Source: JASTVH01 sp042862465
Lineage (GTDB): Bacteria > Pseudomonadota > Gammaproteobacteria > Pseudomonadales > Oleiphilaceae
Assembly: GCA_042862465.1 (NCBI GenBank)
Contig: JASTVH010000016.1
Span: 1 to 58,194, forward strand
Direction: 5' to 3'
DNA length: 58,194 bases
Each line of letters opens with the position of its first letter. Position 1 is the stretch's first letter. The notes under the pieces were generated by a model. The model made no database searches and was not told where the DNA came from. It saw nothing but the letters and a program-made list of their open reading frames with translations. Positions 17,788-26,939 of this stretch are shown here, piece by piece. The position numbers and the translations under genes are program-made.

Positions 17788-18708
17788 TTACCTTTCTGGG
17801 TTCTCGAGGACATGCAGGTGGCCTGCCATATCGGCCAGTGCCCGCTCCAATGCAGGAAAGAAGACATCGGAGCATTCCATAAACGGCATGTGCCCCACGT
17901 TCTGGAACACAACCGTTTTGGCATGGGGGATGTCAGCGGCCAACAGGAGTGATTGCCTGGGGTGTACGATCGGGTCGTGCGTTCCGGCAAAGAGGTAGCA
18001 GGGCAGGGTAATCCGATGCAGCTGGTTTGCGATCTCCAAAGCGCCAATCCCGCGAAACAGGGTATACAGGGCAGCGGGATCTTGCTGACGGCTATTGCAC
18101 GCGATATTTTCCAGCATGCGCCCGCTTAACGGGCTCGCCAGATAGGCTTTGCGGTCGTAAGCCAGCAGGCTGGTAAAGGTGCGCCTCACAAAACGACTCG
18201 CTTGCGAAATCACAATATTGGCCATAAACAACGTTCTGGCCCAACGGCCCCATCCCGCAAGCTTCACCAACAGGCCCTCGACGCCACCCCACTGACCGCT
18301 ATGAAACCCCGCCACGCTGACGATACCGATCACATTGGGGGCCTGGTGAATGGCCAGGTTCAAGGCACTAAAACCGCCGGTGGAATGGCCAACGATAATC
18401 GCCTGTCGATCACCCAGGAGCGCCTCTAACGCCGCGCTCATGATGCGGAAGAACCATGCCTCATTCACCTGTTCGGGGCTGAAGTCCGACGGCACTGTCG
18501 AGGGATGATGGGCCGGCAGGCTCAGCGAATACCAGGCCCGATGCGTCTTGAAATTGGGCGGTACACAGTCGCGCCAGAAGTTCACCGAAGCCAATGCACC
18601 GTGAATAAAGACAATGGCCGGCTCCTGGTCACTGTCCAGGTGCTCATTCACCGCCAGATACGCCAGGCGATGCCCCTGCGCCGTAACGAATCCTTCCCTC
18701 ACTTCCAT
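17788..18708 (-). CDS. Alpha/beta-fold hydrolase
   Basis: A 306-residue serine hydrolase. The nucleophile elbow is GHSTGG (Ser109), the oxyanion region is HGALAS (36-41), the probable acid is Asp in FAGTHDPIVHPRQ and the base is His in VGHMPFMECSD. No signal peptide is seen, so it should be cytosolic. The substrate, an ester or lactone, cannot be told from sequence. It is the first gene of a two-gene operon with the ferritin-like gene. The ATG at 18708 is preceded by GGGGCGAAACC. Confidence 0.85.
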   Translation of the reverse strand: MEVREGFVTAQGHRLAYLAVNEHLDSDQEPAIVFIHGALASVNFWRDCVPPNFKTHRAWYSLSLPAHHPSTVPSDFSPEQVNEAWFFRIMSAALEALLGDRQAIIVGHSTGGFSALNLAIHQAPNVIGIVSVAGFHSGQWGGVEGLLVKLAGWGRWARTLFMANIVISQASRFVRRTFTSLLAYDRKAYLASPLSGRMLENIACNSRQQDPAALYTLFRGIGALEIANQLHRITLPCYLFAGTHDPIVHPRQSLLLAADIPHAKTVVFQNVGHMPFMECSDVFFPALERALADMAGHLHVLENPER

Positions 18709-18890
18709 GGTTTCGCCCCGTCAGTCGAAAACGTAAACGATCGGGGTTAGGGAGACAGCCCCAACCGTCGAAAGGGGAACAGGTTAACAAGCCATACGGT
18801 GTGCGTATTGAACGAAAGAGCTGGGAAACCGTGCCGTTCTGCCGGGCCAGAGAAGGGGCGCACTGCGCGCCGGCAGACGGTAAGCTGGAT

Positions 18891-19631
18891 CTAGCGCAAA
18901 GTGGATTGCGCGAGGGCTCGCTGGGCATCCAGGTAGGTGAGGCCAAACGACTCGGAAAAGGCACGGCTCATATGCGCCAGGTCACTGAAGCCTGCTTCCA
19001 TCGCCGCATGGGTTGGGGCGGTCCCATTCAACAGGGCATCCATGGCGATTCTCAGCTTGAGCCACTTTTTATAGCTTCTTAGTGGAACGCCCGTGCACTC
19101 CACAAACCAATGGGAGAATCGGGTCGGGGACAGATGAGCGATTTTGGCCAGGGCCTCCCGGTCGAGGTCCTCGCCCTGGCGCAGCTGTGCCCTGATTTCT
19201 CCAATGACCGCCTCAAACCTCTCGCCCGAAGAGGACGCTAGATCCCGGGCATTCAGTGCATCGGATTCCAACAACGCTCTGAGGTTTGTGGTCGCGGAGA
19301 TAGACGCCAGTTCCTGGGGCAACTGTTCATGCGTCAGTGCGAGCCCTTCCTCCGTCGCGCTGCTTTTCAGGCTATTGAGGATCGACTCGCATAAAGGATC
19401 GAAATAGATAGAGCAGACAAAACCCGAGAGTAAACGATGGGTTGTTTTGGAGGGGAAATAGGCGGCCCTGGATCGAAAAAAGCCAGCAGCCGTTTCAAAT
19501 TCCAGCTCACCATCCAATGCGATCGTGATCTGGGACGCCCAATGACTGTGGGATTTATTGTCGCCCACATAACCGCGAAAAATCGCCACGCTGTCCGAAA
19601 AAGCAATGTCACCTTTCCAGTCTTTAGGCAT
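18891..19631 (-). CDS. AraC-family transcriptional regulator
   Basis: A 246-residue DNA-binding regulator. The N-terminal part (about 1-140) resembles the cupin-like sensor domain of this family (HWASQITIALDGELEFETAA). The C-terminal hundred residues carry the two helix-turn-helix motifs (DREALAKIAHLSPTRFSHWF and HAAMEAGFSDLAHMSRAFS). The ATG at 19631 follows GAGAG; the TTG immediately before it is less likely. It lies between the hydrolase operon and the FAD-oxidoreductase operon on the same strand and could regulate either. The ligand is unknown. Confidence 0.88.
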   Translation of the reverse strand: MPKDWKGDIAFSDSVAIFRGYVGDNKSHSHWASQITIALDGELEFETAAGFFRSRAAYFPSKTTHRLLSGFVCSIYFDPLCESILNSLKSSATEEGLALTHEQLPQELASISATTNLRALLESDALNARDLASSSGERFEAVIGEIRAQLRQGEDLDREALAKIAHLSPTRFSHWFVECTGVPLRSYKKWLKLRIAMDALLNGTAPTHAAMEAGFSDLAHMSRAFSESFGLTYLDAQRALAQSTLR

Positions 19632-19712
19632 CAATCACTCTCTTCATAAAAACAGACCCTCAAAGCGCGTTGCCACATTATAGCGCGTGCGAATCGCACC
19701 ATTGGGAAAACA

Positions 19713-19731
19713 GGATCAGGTCTTGAAGACC
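19713..19731 (+). repeat. GGATCAGGTCTTGAAGACC motif (RAYT-associated relic)
   Basis: The 19-base stretch contains GGTCTTGAAGACC, a palindrome around a central G, and the AGGTCTTG found near 3000 and 6885. It lies between two same-strand genes. A CTGAGGGTGTCTC piece at 19825-19837 could be a degenerate partner arm. Confidence 0.4.
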
Positions 19732-19840
19732 GGATTGCGCGCCTTTATGACGACCGCCTGGCCAAAAAGGGTACCCGCTTGTTCGTGAGGATCACCGGCC
19801 GCTTTTTATCAAAAACCAAAAACTGAGGGTGTCTCTGGCC

Positions 19841-20755
19841 TTAACCCTTCGGAAACCAGGGAAAAAACATATTGGTGGTCTCCTGATAGTGCTTGTACCC
19901 CGGCCGTTTCCGTACCGAGTAGTACTCTGCCGGCGTGGCCCCGGTCAGATACACCAGGGTGACGTACATCATCAAAGAGGCCCCCAGACCGCCAAGACCC
20001 AACAACGCCCAAACGTAGATCGACTCGACAGGCTGCAGCGCCCACCAGGAAGGCACCGCCGCAATGACGATGCCGGTCCACACAAGCCACTCCGCAAAAT
20101 AGTTCGGATGACGACTGTAGCGCCAAAGGCCCACGTTACAGACGCCACCCTTGTTGTTGGCCAGGAACTTCAGTTTCTGTAAATCGGCGGTGGATTCGAT
20201 CACATAGGCGATCAGCCAAACACAGATTCCGGCCACCTCCCATAAGTGAATCTCGCTCTGGCCATTCACCGCCATCAGAAACCCGGGAATCGCAAGCACG
20301 GATGCATTGGCAAACCCCTGGGCCAGGATCTCCGTCAACATATGAAAACGGATTCGCTTTTCACCCTGCCCTGCAAGGGTCATCCGGCGATAGGTGTAAC
20401 GTGGAAATTCGGTCCTGAAAATGACGCCAGTCGCTTTGGCCATGGTGAGCGCGCCAATACCCATCCTCAGGCCAATGAGCAAATACACCCCGGCCACACA
20501 GAATTGGCGGATAACGTTACCGTCCCCCATCAACAGGATCTGCACCCCCATCAGCGCCACCCCAAAGGGCCACGCAATATCCACAAAGGACATGCGACCG
20601 GTTTTCAGGAACGGAAGGCAGGCCACCAGCGCGAACAGTGTCACCTGAACCACGCCATTCACAACAAGCATGGTGGACAACGTTTCGTTCGCCACCGAAA
20701 TGGCCACCGCCCACAGGGCGAAAAACACGGTGCATAGTATCGAGCCAAAGTTCAT
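19841..20755 (-). CDS. DUF1295 membrane protein (steroid 5-alpha-reductase fold)
   Basis: A 304-residue polytopic membrane protein with about seven hydrophobic segments. Conserved DUF1295 features are FVDIAWPFGVALMG near the N-terminus and WRYSRHPNYFAEWLVWTGI in the C-terminal part. The His-Pro-Asn-Tyr motif is shared with isoprenylcysteine methyltransferase and steroid reductase folds. It may reduce an enone or methylate a lipid-like substrate, but no homologue has a firmly established reaction. The ATG at 20755 starts 25 bases after the FAD-oxidoreductase stop, so both are in one operon. GAGGCGT precedes the start. Confidence 0.85.
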   Translation of the reverse strand: MNFGSILCTVFFALWAVAISVANETLSTMLVVNGVVQVTLFALVACLPFLKTGRMSFVDIAWPFGVALMGVQILLMGDGNVIRQFCVAGVYLLIGLRMGIGALTMAKATGVIFRTEFPRYTYRRMTLAGQGEKRIRFHMLTEILAQGFANASVLAIPGFLMAVNGQSEIHLWEVAGICVWLIAYVIESTADLQKLKFLANNKGGVCNVGLWRYSRHPNYFAEWLVWTGIVIAAVPSWWALQPVESIYVWALLGLGGLGASLMMYVTLVYLTGATPAEYYSVRKRPGYKHYQETTNMFFPWFPKG

Positions 20756-20780
20756 GAGCGACGCCTCGTTTTGCTCAGTT

Positions 20781-22163
20781 TCAACCGTTACCCTGCTTTT
20801 TCAGAGCGCCTTCCTCATACCGGTCAACCGCTCTCAAAACCCCTTCAACGAGCTTGGCACCGGCAAATCGCAGTATCTTTCCAGGCGGCAGGGGAATCGC
20901 TTTACGGTTCACAATCCAGAAATTTGTCAGGTCCGTTTCTTTCTCAAGCACGAGGTCGGCAATAAGACGCCCATTCAGTTGCGTCAGGGACACGCCATGG
21001 CCGATACAGCCTGTGGCATAGATCATATTTCGGTTGCCGATAAAGCCGATTTCTGGGGTCATATCCGTGTTGACGGACACGCAGCCGCCCCACTTATAGG
21101 CAATCTTGATAGCTTTCAGCGCAGGGAACATCCAGCGTAAATGGGCTTCCAGATCGGCCCAGATCTTTTCGTTTTTCCATAGCTCCATTTTCTGGTCATT
21201 GAACTCAACGCCGATCTGGCCCCCGCCCATGGTAATCCGCCCGCATTTTGTAATGCGCATATAGTGAACAAGCTGGCGATTGTCCTCGATCGACATCCTG
21301 TCATGCCACTTGATGTCCTTCCACTGAGCCTCGGTTAGTGGCTCGGTCACGATCTGGTAGGTCCACACGGGCGCCTGCACATTGGCGACTTTCGGAGAGC
21401 TCTTAAGGTTGTGCGTCCACGCATTCGTCGCAATGATCAGCTTTCGGGTTTTGATAGTAGCGACATCCGTATGGACCACGGCCCCCCTGTCGCTCCGGGT
21501 GATGTCGGTCACCTTGGTCTTTTCGAAAATCTCGGCGCCTTCCTGTTCCGCCAAGCGTTTGAGCGAACGCACGTGCTTGCAGGGGTCCAGGATGCCGGTT
21601 TCCGGTTCGTAGATGGCCCCCTTGATGTGCGGGCAGTTCAGGCGTTGCTGCGCTTCCTCACCACTGAGGTACTCGAAGCTACCCGGTTTGGTGATACCCG
21701 ATAGCAGCGCGTAGGTCTTTTTCAGGCGGCGTGCCTGTTTGTCGGTATAGGCTACCCGCAGCATGCCCGTGTGCTCGTAATCAGAATCCAGGTTTTCGGA
21801 TTCAACCAGATCCTTCACATACCGCACCGCCCGCTGCATATAGGCTTGCGCTTCCCGGGTCTTTTCCTTCCCCCAACGCAGCTGGGTCACTTCCGGCTCA
21901 ACGCCAAACAGGGTCATATTGAACCCTCCATTACGGCCAGAAGCCCCAAAGCCGATTTCATGGGCATCAAGCACCATCACGCGCTGACGGCTATCGTCTT
22001 TCCGGATTTCCCGTGCAGCCGTTAATCCCGTGTATCCCCCACCGATCACCAGTACATCGGTTTCATGGAAGCCTGGTGTCAGAGTTGGGTTCGCGGTGTA
22101 GTCCCCGTATTTGTATTGCCAAAAGGAGTAGTTGTTCTTCATGGCTTCTTTGAGTTCCAGCAT
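20781..22163 (-). CDS. FAD-dependent amine oxidoreductase (DAO family)
   Basis: A 460-residue protein of the glycine/D-amino acid oxidase family. The dinucleotide-binding motif is VLVIGGGYTGLTAAREI (Gly41-Gly43). A second conserved part is NRNMIYATGCIGHGVSLTQL, the C-terminal FAD contact. It resembles gamma-glutamylputrescine oxidase and related amine oxidases. The substrate is not determined. ATG 22163 is chosen because GAGGTG lies eight bases upstream; the longer frame to 22199 lacks such a site. It is divergent from the amidohydrolase and shares a 138-base regulatory gap with it. The DUF1295 gene follows in the same operon. Confidence 0.85.
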   Translation of the reverse strand: MLELKEAMKNNYSFWQYKYGDYTANPTLTPGFHETDVLVIGGGYTGLTAAREIRKDDSRQRVMVLDAHEIGFGASGRNGGFNMTLFGVEPEVTQLRWGKEKTREAQAYMQRAVRYVKDLVESENLDSDYEHTGMLRVAYTDKQARRLKKTYALLSGITKPGSFEYLSGEEAQQRLNCPHIKGAIYEPETGILDPCKHVRSLKRLAEQEGAEIFEKTKVTDITRSDRGAVVHTDVATIKTRKLIIATNAWTHNLKSSPKVANVQAPVWTYQIVTEPLTEAQWKDIKWHDRMSIEDNRQLVHYMRITKCGRITMGGGQIGVEFNDQKMELWKNEKIWADLEAHLRWMFPALKAIKIAYKWGGCVSVNTDMTPEIGFIGNRNMIYATGCIGHGVSLTQLNGRLIADLVLEKETDLTNFWIVNRKAIPLPPGKILRFAGAKLVEGVLRAVDRYEEGALKKQGNG

Positions 22164-22206
22164 CTTTGCACACCTCGTGGATTCGGAGCGTTGACTCAAC
22201 CATATT

Positions 22207-22218
22207 CGTACGCGTACG
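22207..22218. promoter_or_regulatory. Candidate operator palindrome CGTACGCGTACG
   Basis: A perfect 12-base palindrome sits in the middle of the divergent gap between the FAD-oxidoreductase and amidohydrolase genes. A TetR-family gene follows the amidohydrolase, so this is a natural candidate operator for it. No footprint or second copy supports it. Confidence 0.45.
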
Positions 22219-22301
22219 CTTAAGTCAAGCCAAGGTGCTTATGAAAGCGAGCTGTCTTTCATGCGTTTTTCAGAAGCCCCCTGATTTTTCAAAGAGGTTA
22301 G

Positions 22302-23924
22302 ATGTCCATGAACGATCTGGTGATCACCAATGTCACTGTGTGGGCGGGCGCACAGCCAACACCAAAGCGGGGCTGGGTGGCGATTCAAAATGGCGTTTTC
22401 AGCGCCCTCGGGGGAGAAGACGAGCCACCGCCTGCCGCGCGCGCACAGATGGATGGGAAGGGTAAAACCCTGATGCCCAGCTTTGTGGACTGTCACTCCC
22501 ACCTTTCTGCCGGGGCCATCGCCAGCATCTGCCGAAACGGTTCGGCCTTTAGCGCAAAAGGCGATGCGCTCAAAGCCGTTGAGGCGGCAGCGCAAGAAGA
22601 CGATTCGGACTGGCTGGTTTTTTTCTATGTCGACTGGAATGGATGGGACGTGCCTGTACCGCCCACTGCCGGCGAGCTGGAAGAAGCGTCGGGCGGTCGT
22701 AAGGTCTTTATCGTCTGCGAAACCCTGCACCGGGGCATCCTGTCGGAAAGTGCCCTTGAGGCCCTGGACGTGAGCAAACACCGTGACAGTAACTTCGTGG
22801 AGATGAAACGGGGCGCTTTAACCGGCGTGGTCTGGGAAGAGGTCTTTTTCGTCTGCCTGAAGCAGGTGTTTGACGCCCTGATCACAGCCTTGGGGGACGC
22901 GGAGCTCAAAGCAATTTTAACCGCTGAAGCCAATCGGCATCTGTCTTGCGGCATAACGGATGTGCATGATCCGGGTGTCACCACCGAGATGTACAAGCAC
23001 ATGATAGCGCTCAATGAGGCCAGCCCTTTACGGCTGAGCTGGTCTCAGGCGGGTCCCCATGGTGCAGTCAGCTCGGCCGGTGGAGGCCACCCCCTGGAAA
23101 GCTATGGCAATGGACCCAGCAGCGCAAAAGTGTTTACCGATGGTGCCCATCGCTGCGCCATGTGCATTGATGCGGCCCAGGCACTCATCATGACACTGGG
23201 TGTCATTGGAGATGCCATTAAAGGGTTCAATCCGTATCCTTTACGCCAACTGCTGGAAGAAGATATCGCGTTTAAAAACGGGAAGTTTTACCGCAAAGGG
23301 GCCTTGTTCGAACCGAACGACTTAACCCAGAAGTTGGGGCAGCTGTCTGAGAGTCATGAGCGCATCAAGATCCACGCCCTGGGGAACCACGCCGTGGATA
23401 TGGCCTGTGAGTGTGTTGTTGAATCGGGTATTACGACCCGGGTGTGTATTGAGCACGCCACCGTGCTCGATGACCGCAATATCGAAAGGATCGCCAAGCA
23501 TGGCTTTCAGGTGTCCGCCCAACCGGGCTTCCTGCCCCATTATGGCCCCCAGTTTGCCAGTATGAGGCTCAAGGGGCGGTATCGTGGCCTGCCGCTCCGG
23601 TCCTTGCTGGATGCCGATGTGAATCTAATCATGAGCTCGGACTACCCCTGCGGCCCCCTGGATCCCCTCTACAACATGCGCTGTGCCGTCGAGCGCACCA
23701 CCAAGGGCGGTAGCGTCTATCTGGAACGGGAATCCGTGAGTCAGGAGGAGGCGGTGTACGCCTATACCATTGCGGGGTCCAAAGGCATTTCGGGACGATC
23801 GAAGGCGGGGATCGAAATGAATCAACCTGCCGATTTTACTGTCTTGAGCGGAGATCCCTTCAGTCACTCCACTCGAGTGGAAAGCACCTGGATGGCTGGT
23901 GAAAAAGTCTATCAGAACCCGTAG
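22302..23924 (+). CDS. Amidohydrolase-superfamily protein (YtcJ-like)
   Basis: A 540-residue metal-dependent hydrolase. The HxH metal motif lies in FVDCHSHLSAG (His65, His67). Further metal or catalytic segments are IKIHALGNHAVD, IEHATVLDDRN and MSSDYPCGPLDP. The N-terminal beta domain (ITNVTVWAG) and C-terminal return of the strand (PADFTVLSGDP) fit exported or cytosolic YtcJ-like enzymes, though no signal peptide is seen. It probably hydrolyses an amide, lactam or N-acyl compound. It is divergent from the amine oxidoreductase and followed 72 bases later by a TetR gene. Together they look like a small inducible catabolic unit. Confidence 0.85.
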   Translation: MSMNDLVITNVTVWAGAQPTPKRGWVAIQNGVFSALGGEDEPPPAARAQMDGKGKTLMPSFVDCHSHLSAGAIASICRNGSAFSAKGDALKAVEAAAQEDDSDWLVFFYVDWNGWDVPVPPTAGELEEASGGRKVFIVCETLHRGILSESALEALDVSKHRDSNFVEMKRGALTGVVWEEVFFVCLKQVFDALITALGDAELKAILTAEANRHLSCGITDVHDPGVTTEMYKHMIALNEASPLRLSWSQAGPHGAVSSAGGGHPLESYGNGPSSAKVFTDGAHRCAMCIDAAQALIMTLGVIGDAIKGFNPYPLRQLLEEDIAFKNGKFYRKGALFEPNDLTQKLGQLSESHERIKIHALGNHAVDMACECVVESGITTRVCIEHATVLDDRNIERIAKHGFQVSAQPGFLPHYGPQFASMRLKGRYRGLPLRSLLDADVNLIMSSDYPCGPLDPLYNMRCAVERTTKGGSVYLERESVSQEEAVYAYTIAGSKGISGRSKAGIEMNQPADFTVLSGDPFSHSTRVESTWMAGEKVYQNP

Positions 23925-23996
23925 TCTGCGGGATCTTTCTCAACAATCGGGCCCCCGCGGATGAAAATGAACCTTTGCAGATTGAGCTGAGATGCC

Positions 23997-24605
23997 ATGA
24001 GCCAGGAAACAAAAATGGGGCGACCCAAACAGCCCGACGCGGAGCGCCGGAAAAAGATCGACAAGATCATAGAAACAGCCCAATCCCTTTTTATTACTGA
24101 AGGGTACCAGGCGGTATCCATGCGAAAGATTGCCGGAAACGCTGGCATGGGCACCATGACGTTATATAAGTACTTTCCCAATAAGAACGCCATCCTGCAT
24201 CACATATGGGCTGATTTTTTTAACGAGTTATTCGAGAAAATCAGGGCCGACATCAGCCAGAAAAAGGACGCGAAGAGTCAGCTGAAGCAGATGTGCATGA
24301 CTTACCTTGATTATTGGATAGAGCACAAGGATCGATTTCGTATCGTTTTCCTCAATGAGGACCGGGCCTCCTCAGAGGACGATTTCTTTATTAATCACGC
24401 CAATATCGCGGAAGAAATGCTGCTTGTGGTTGGCCCCATCATTCAGGATTTGATGAAGCCCGCTGATAGCAACTCAATGATGATTTTCATGGAAAGCCTG
24501 ATGTGCTTTGTTCATGGTGTTGCACTGAATGTGATAACGATCAGTGAATATCCATGGAATGACCATGAAAAGTATATCGATGTCTTTTTGGATTCGGCAT
24601 TGTAA
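23997..24605 (+). CDS. TetR-family transcriptional regulator
   Basis: A 202-residue repressor. The N-terminal helix-turn-helix domain spans about 15-65 (KIIETAQSLFITEGYQAVSM, then NAGMGTMTLYKYFPNKNA). The C-terminal ligand domain is variable and helical. The gene lies 72 bases after the amidohydrolase on the same strand, so both may be cotranscribed and autoregulated through the palindrome at 22207. Ribosome-binding support is weak (GAGCTGAGA). Confidence 0.88.
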   Translation: MSQETKMGRPKQPDAERRKKIDKIIETAQSLFITEGYQAVSMRKIAGNAGMGTMTLYKYFPNKNAILHHIWADFFNELFEKIRADISQKKDAKSQLKQMCMTYLDYWIEHKDRFRIVFLNEDRASSEDDFFINHANIAEEMLLVVGPIIQDLMKPADSNSMMIFMESLMCFVHGVALNVITISEYPWNDHEKYIDVFLDSAL

Positions 24606-24671
24606 CCGCCCAAAACCGGGAGAGAGGTGGTTTTCTTGCCCTAACAGCAAGCCCTCCAGCCGAGGAGGGGG

Positions 24672-25094
24672 CTATAATCCCCGTTCAATTACGATCCACC
24701 CCAGGCCGATAAAGCAAATCAGTTGGGTAAAAAAGAACAGAAAACGCATGAACGCAATCGGATTGGTTTGGGGTAACGCCACATGCACCACCGACTGACA
24801 GATACGCGCTCCCAGGACCGTGGCGGCCAAAAAATTGATGACTGGGCCGGCAAATCCGCCGGCATACAAGGCAAAAACGATCACTCCGAACACCGGCAGA
24901 TTCTCGACACAATTGGCATGAGCCCGCATGGCCCGCCGGTACCAATCCCTGCCCTGAACATCGTCGGCTCGAAACGACTTCACCTCCGCCCGCCCTGTCA
25001 GTATCAAGCTCCAACGGTAAACTCCCACCGTGAAGAGCAACACCGCCAGGGTCCACAAAGCAAAGCCGAGCAGCATCCAGATTGGGAAAGTCAT
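24672..25094 (-). CDS. MAPEG-family membrane protein
   Basis: A 140-residue membrane protein of the eicosanoid/glutathione metabolism (MAPEG) family. Four membrane helices are visible: WMLLGFALWTLAVLLFTVGV, NLPVFGVIVFALYAGGFAG, FLAATVLGARICQSVVHVAL and FMRFLFFFTQLICFIGLGWIVI. RAHANCVENLPVF carries the conserved RAHxNxxEN motif of the family. It is probably an inner-membrane glutathione-dependent enzyme. The ATG at 25094 has AAGGAG upstream at suitable spacing, while the longer frame from 25181 lacks support. It converges with the TetR gene. Confidence 0.88.
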   Translation of the reverse strand: MTFPIWMLLGFALWTLAVLLFTVGVYRWSLILTGRAEVKSFRADDVQGRDWYRRAMRAHANCVENLPVFGVIVFALYAGGFAGPVINFLAATVLGARICQSVVHVALPQTNPIAFMRFLFFFTQLICFIGLGWIVIERGL

Positions 25095-25487
25095 TGGGGG
25101 GCTCCTTTTACGACCTGCCACAGACATGAAATGGCCACTCACTTCAAAACCTTGAGGTAGTGTGAGTGTTCTCTTAACCAACTGACCCAGGCATTAACGC
25201 CCGCCTCTGCCATTACGGCTCTGGATAATCGCCGTTTGCCGGCAGAGTTCCGGGAGTCCGCCCGATTGATCAGCAGATGTACTCATAAAGATGGTTGTTC
25301 TTCGACCAGTCTGCTATTGTAACCCTGTTCCTACCTCGAAGGATTTCGTGCCCAGAGCACGCCCCATCCGATACGACCTTTCAGAGGGCGTCGCCAGCAA
25401 GATCGCGCGACCGCAGTCGTTTTTTAAAAGTCGATGACTTTTCATGGTTCTCCCCTTATGTGGGTAGGAACCGCAAGAGATTGATAT
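25095..25487. other. Divergent intergenic region before rhlE
   Basis: About 390 bases contain the promoters of MAPEG and rhlE. A repeat copy lies at 25129-25175. The rest, which would be the rhlE leader, shows no clear gene. No cold-shock element was recognised, although rhlE leaders can be long. Confidence 0.4.
25129..25175 (+). repeat. REP-like element, copy 9
   Basis: AAATGGCCACTCACTT at 25129-25144 and AGTGTGAGTGTTC at 25159-25171 form a hairpin-like pair with a slip in the stem. The left arm follows the CTAAAT-GRAC-CCACT pattern. It lies in the divergent gap between MAPEG and rhlE. Confidence 0.5.
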
Positions 25488-26759
25488 ATGGATTTTTCTT
25501 CACTCGGTCTTTCCGAGAAGCTGGTACGTGCAACCGCGGACCAGGGTTATGACACCCCTTCCCCCATTCAGGCCCAGGCCATCCCCGCCGTGTTATCGGG
25601 CCAGGATGTTATGGCCGCCGCGCAGACCGGTACCGGCAAGACTGCCGGCTTCACCCTGCCGATGCTGCACCGCCTGGCCGAAACACCGCGTCAGGGCAAG
25701 GGCATACGGGCTCTCATCCTGACGCCAACCCGAGAGCTGGCAGCCCAGGTGGGCGCCAATGTCAGGCTATACAGCAAGTACTTGCCCACCAGGTCCGCCG
25801 AAGTCTACGGTGGCGTCAAGATCAACCCCCAGATTGCCAAACTGCGCCGTGGCGTGGACGTGCTGGTGGCAACACCCGGGCGCCTGCTGGACCTGCACCA
25901 GCAGGGCGCCGTGCGTTTCGATGCAGTCGAGACCCTGGTGCTGGACGAAGCCGACCGCATGCTGGATATGGGCTTTATTCGGGACATCCGCAAGATCCTG
26001 GCGTTGCTGCCGGCGAAGCGCCAGAACCTCCTGTTTTCCGCCACCTTCTCCGGTGATATCCGCAAGCTGGCGAATAGCCTGCTGAACAACCCGGTGCAGA
26101 TTGAAGTCGCCGTTCGTAATGCCACCGCGGACAGTGTTGAGCAGTCCGTGTATCCGGTGGACCAGAGCCAGAAAACTGCCCTGCTGAGTCAGCTGGTGCG
26201 GCGCCACGACTGGCAGCAGGTGTTGGTCTTTACCCGCACCAAGCACGGTGCCAACCGCCTGACCCGGAAACTGGAAAACGACGGCATCACCGCAGCGGCC
26301 ATCCATGGCAACAAATCCCAGGGCGCGCGCACCCGGGCACTTGATGACTTCAAGAAGGGAGGCATACGCGTTCTGGTTGCCACCGACATCGCCGCCCGCG
26401 GCCTGGACATCAAGCAGTTGCCCCAGGTGGTCAACTTCGAACTACCCCACGTGCCGGAAGACTATGTGCACCGCATCGGCCGCACTGGCCGCGCCGGGGA
26501 GTGTGGGCACGCCCTCTCTCTGGTCAGCACGGACGAAAAACGCTTGCTGTCGGGTATCGAGCGGCTGATTCAAAAGCAGCTGCCCCGCAAAACCCTGGAA
26601 GGCTTCGAGCCCGCCCCCATCGATGCGAACGGCCCCAAGTCGGCCAACAGTCGCGGAGGCAATGGTCAGAACCGCAGCCGTAGTGGCGGTGGCAAAGGCA
26701 GAAACACTGGCAAGCAGGCCCAATCCCGGCGACGCACCACCAGGCGCGAAACCGCCTGA
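25488..26759 (+). CDS. rhlE: DEAD-box RNA helicase RhlE
   Basis: A 423-residue ATP-dependent RNA helicase. Motif I is AQTGTGKT (residues 45-52), motif II is DEAD (153-156), motif III SATFS is present, and motif VI HRIGRTGRAG lies in the C-terminal RecA lobe. After about residue 375 the tail is rich in Arg, Ser and Gly (NSRGGNGQNRSRSGGGKG), the RNA-binding type of tail seen in RhlE rather than SrmB or CsdA. It participates in RNA degradosome or ribosome-assembly functions. It converges with the mechanosensitive channel gene, with a strong terminator between. Confidence 0.93.
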   Translation: MDFSSLGLSEKLVRATADQGYDTPSPIQAQAIPAVLSGQDVMAAAQTGTGKTAGFTLPMLHRLAETPRQGKGIRALILTPTRELAAQVGANVRLYSKYLPTRSAEVYGGVKINPQIAKLRRGVDVLVATPGRLLDLHQQGAVRFDAVETLVLDEADRMLDMGFIRDIRKILALLPAKRQNLLFSATFSGDIRKLANSLLNNPVQIEVAVRNATADSVEQSVYPVDQSQKTALLSQLVRRHDWQQVLVFTRTKHGANRLTRKLENDGITAAAIHGNKSQGARTRALDDFKKGGIRVLVATDIAARGLDIKQLPQVVNFELPHVPEDYVHRIGRTGRAGECGHALSLVSTDEKRLLSGIERLIQKQLPRKTLEGFEPAPIDANGPKSANSRGGNGQNRSRSGGGKGRNTGKQAQSRRRTTRRETA

Positions 26760-26833
26760 GCTGATGGCGTAGGGTAAAGGCCACCGCCTGCTTCCAGGTG
26801 GATGGCCTGCACCGTGAAAGCCAGCGACTCACA

Positions 26834-26859
26834 AAATGCCCCGTTCATGCGGGGCATTT
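26834..26859. terminator. Convergent terminator rhlE / mechanosensitive channel
   Basis: A perfect ten-base stem AAATGCCCCG / CGGGGCATTT with a six-base loop. A run of three A and three T flanks it so that both strands have short U-rich tails. It sits between two convergent genes. Confidence 0.85.
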
Positions 26860-26939
26860 ACTTTTGAGGGAAGCAGAGCAATGGTCTGGCCGGAAGAACT
26901 GGCAAAACAGCAAGCGCAGGCCACTGTGTCTTGCCTGCC

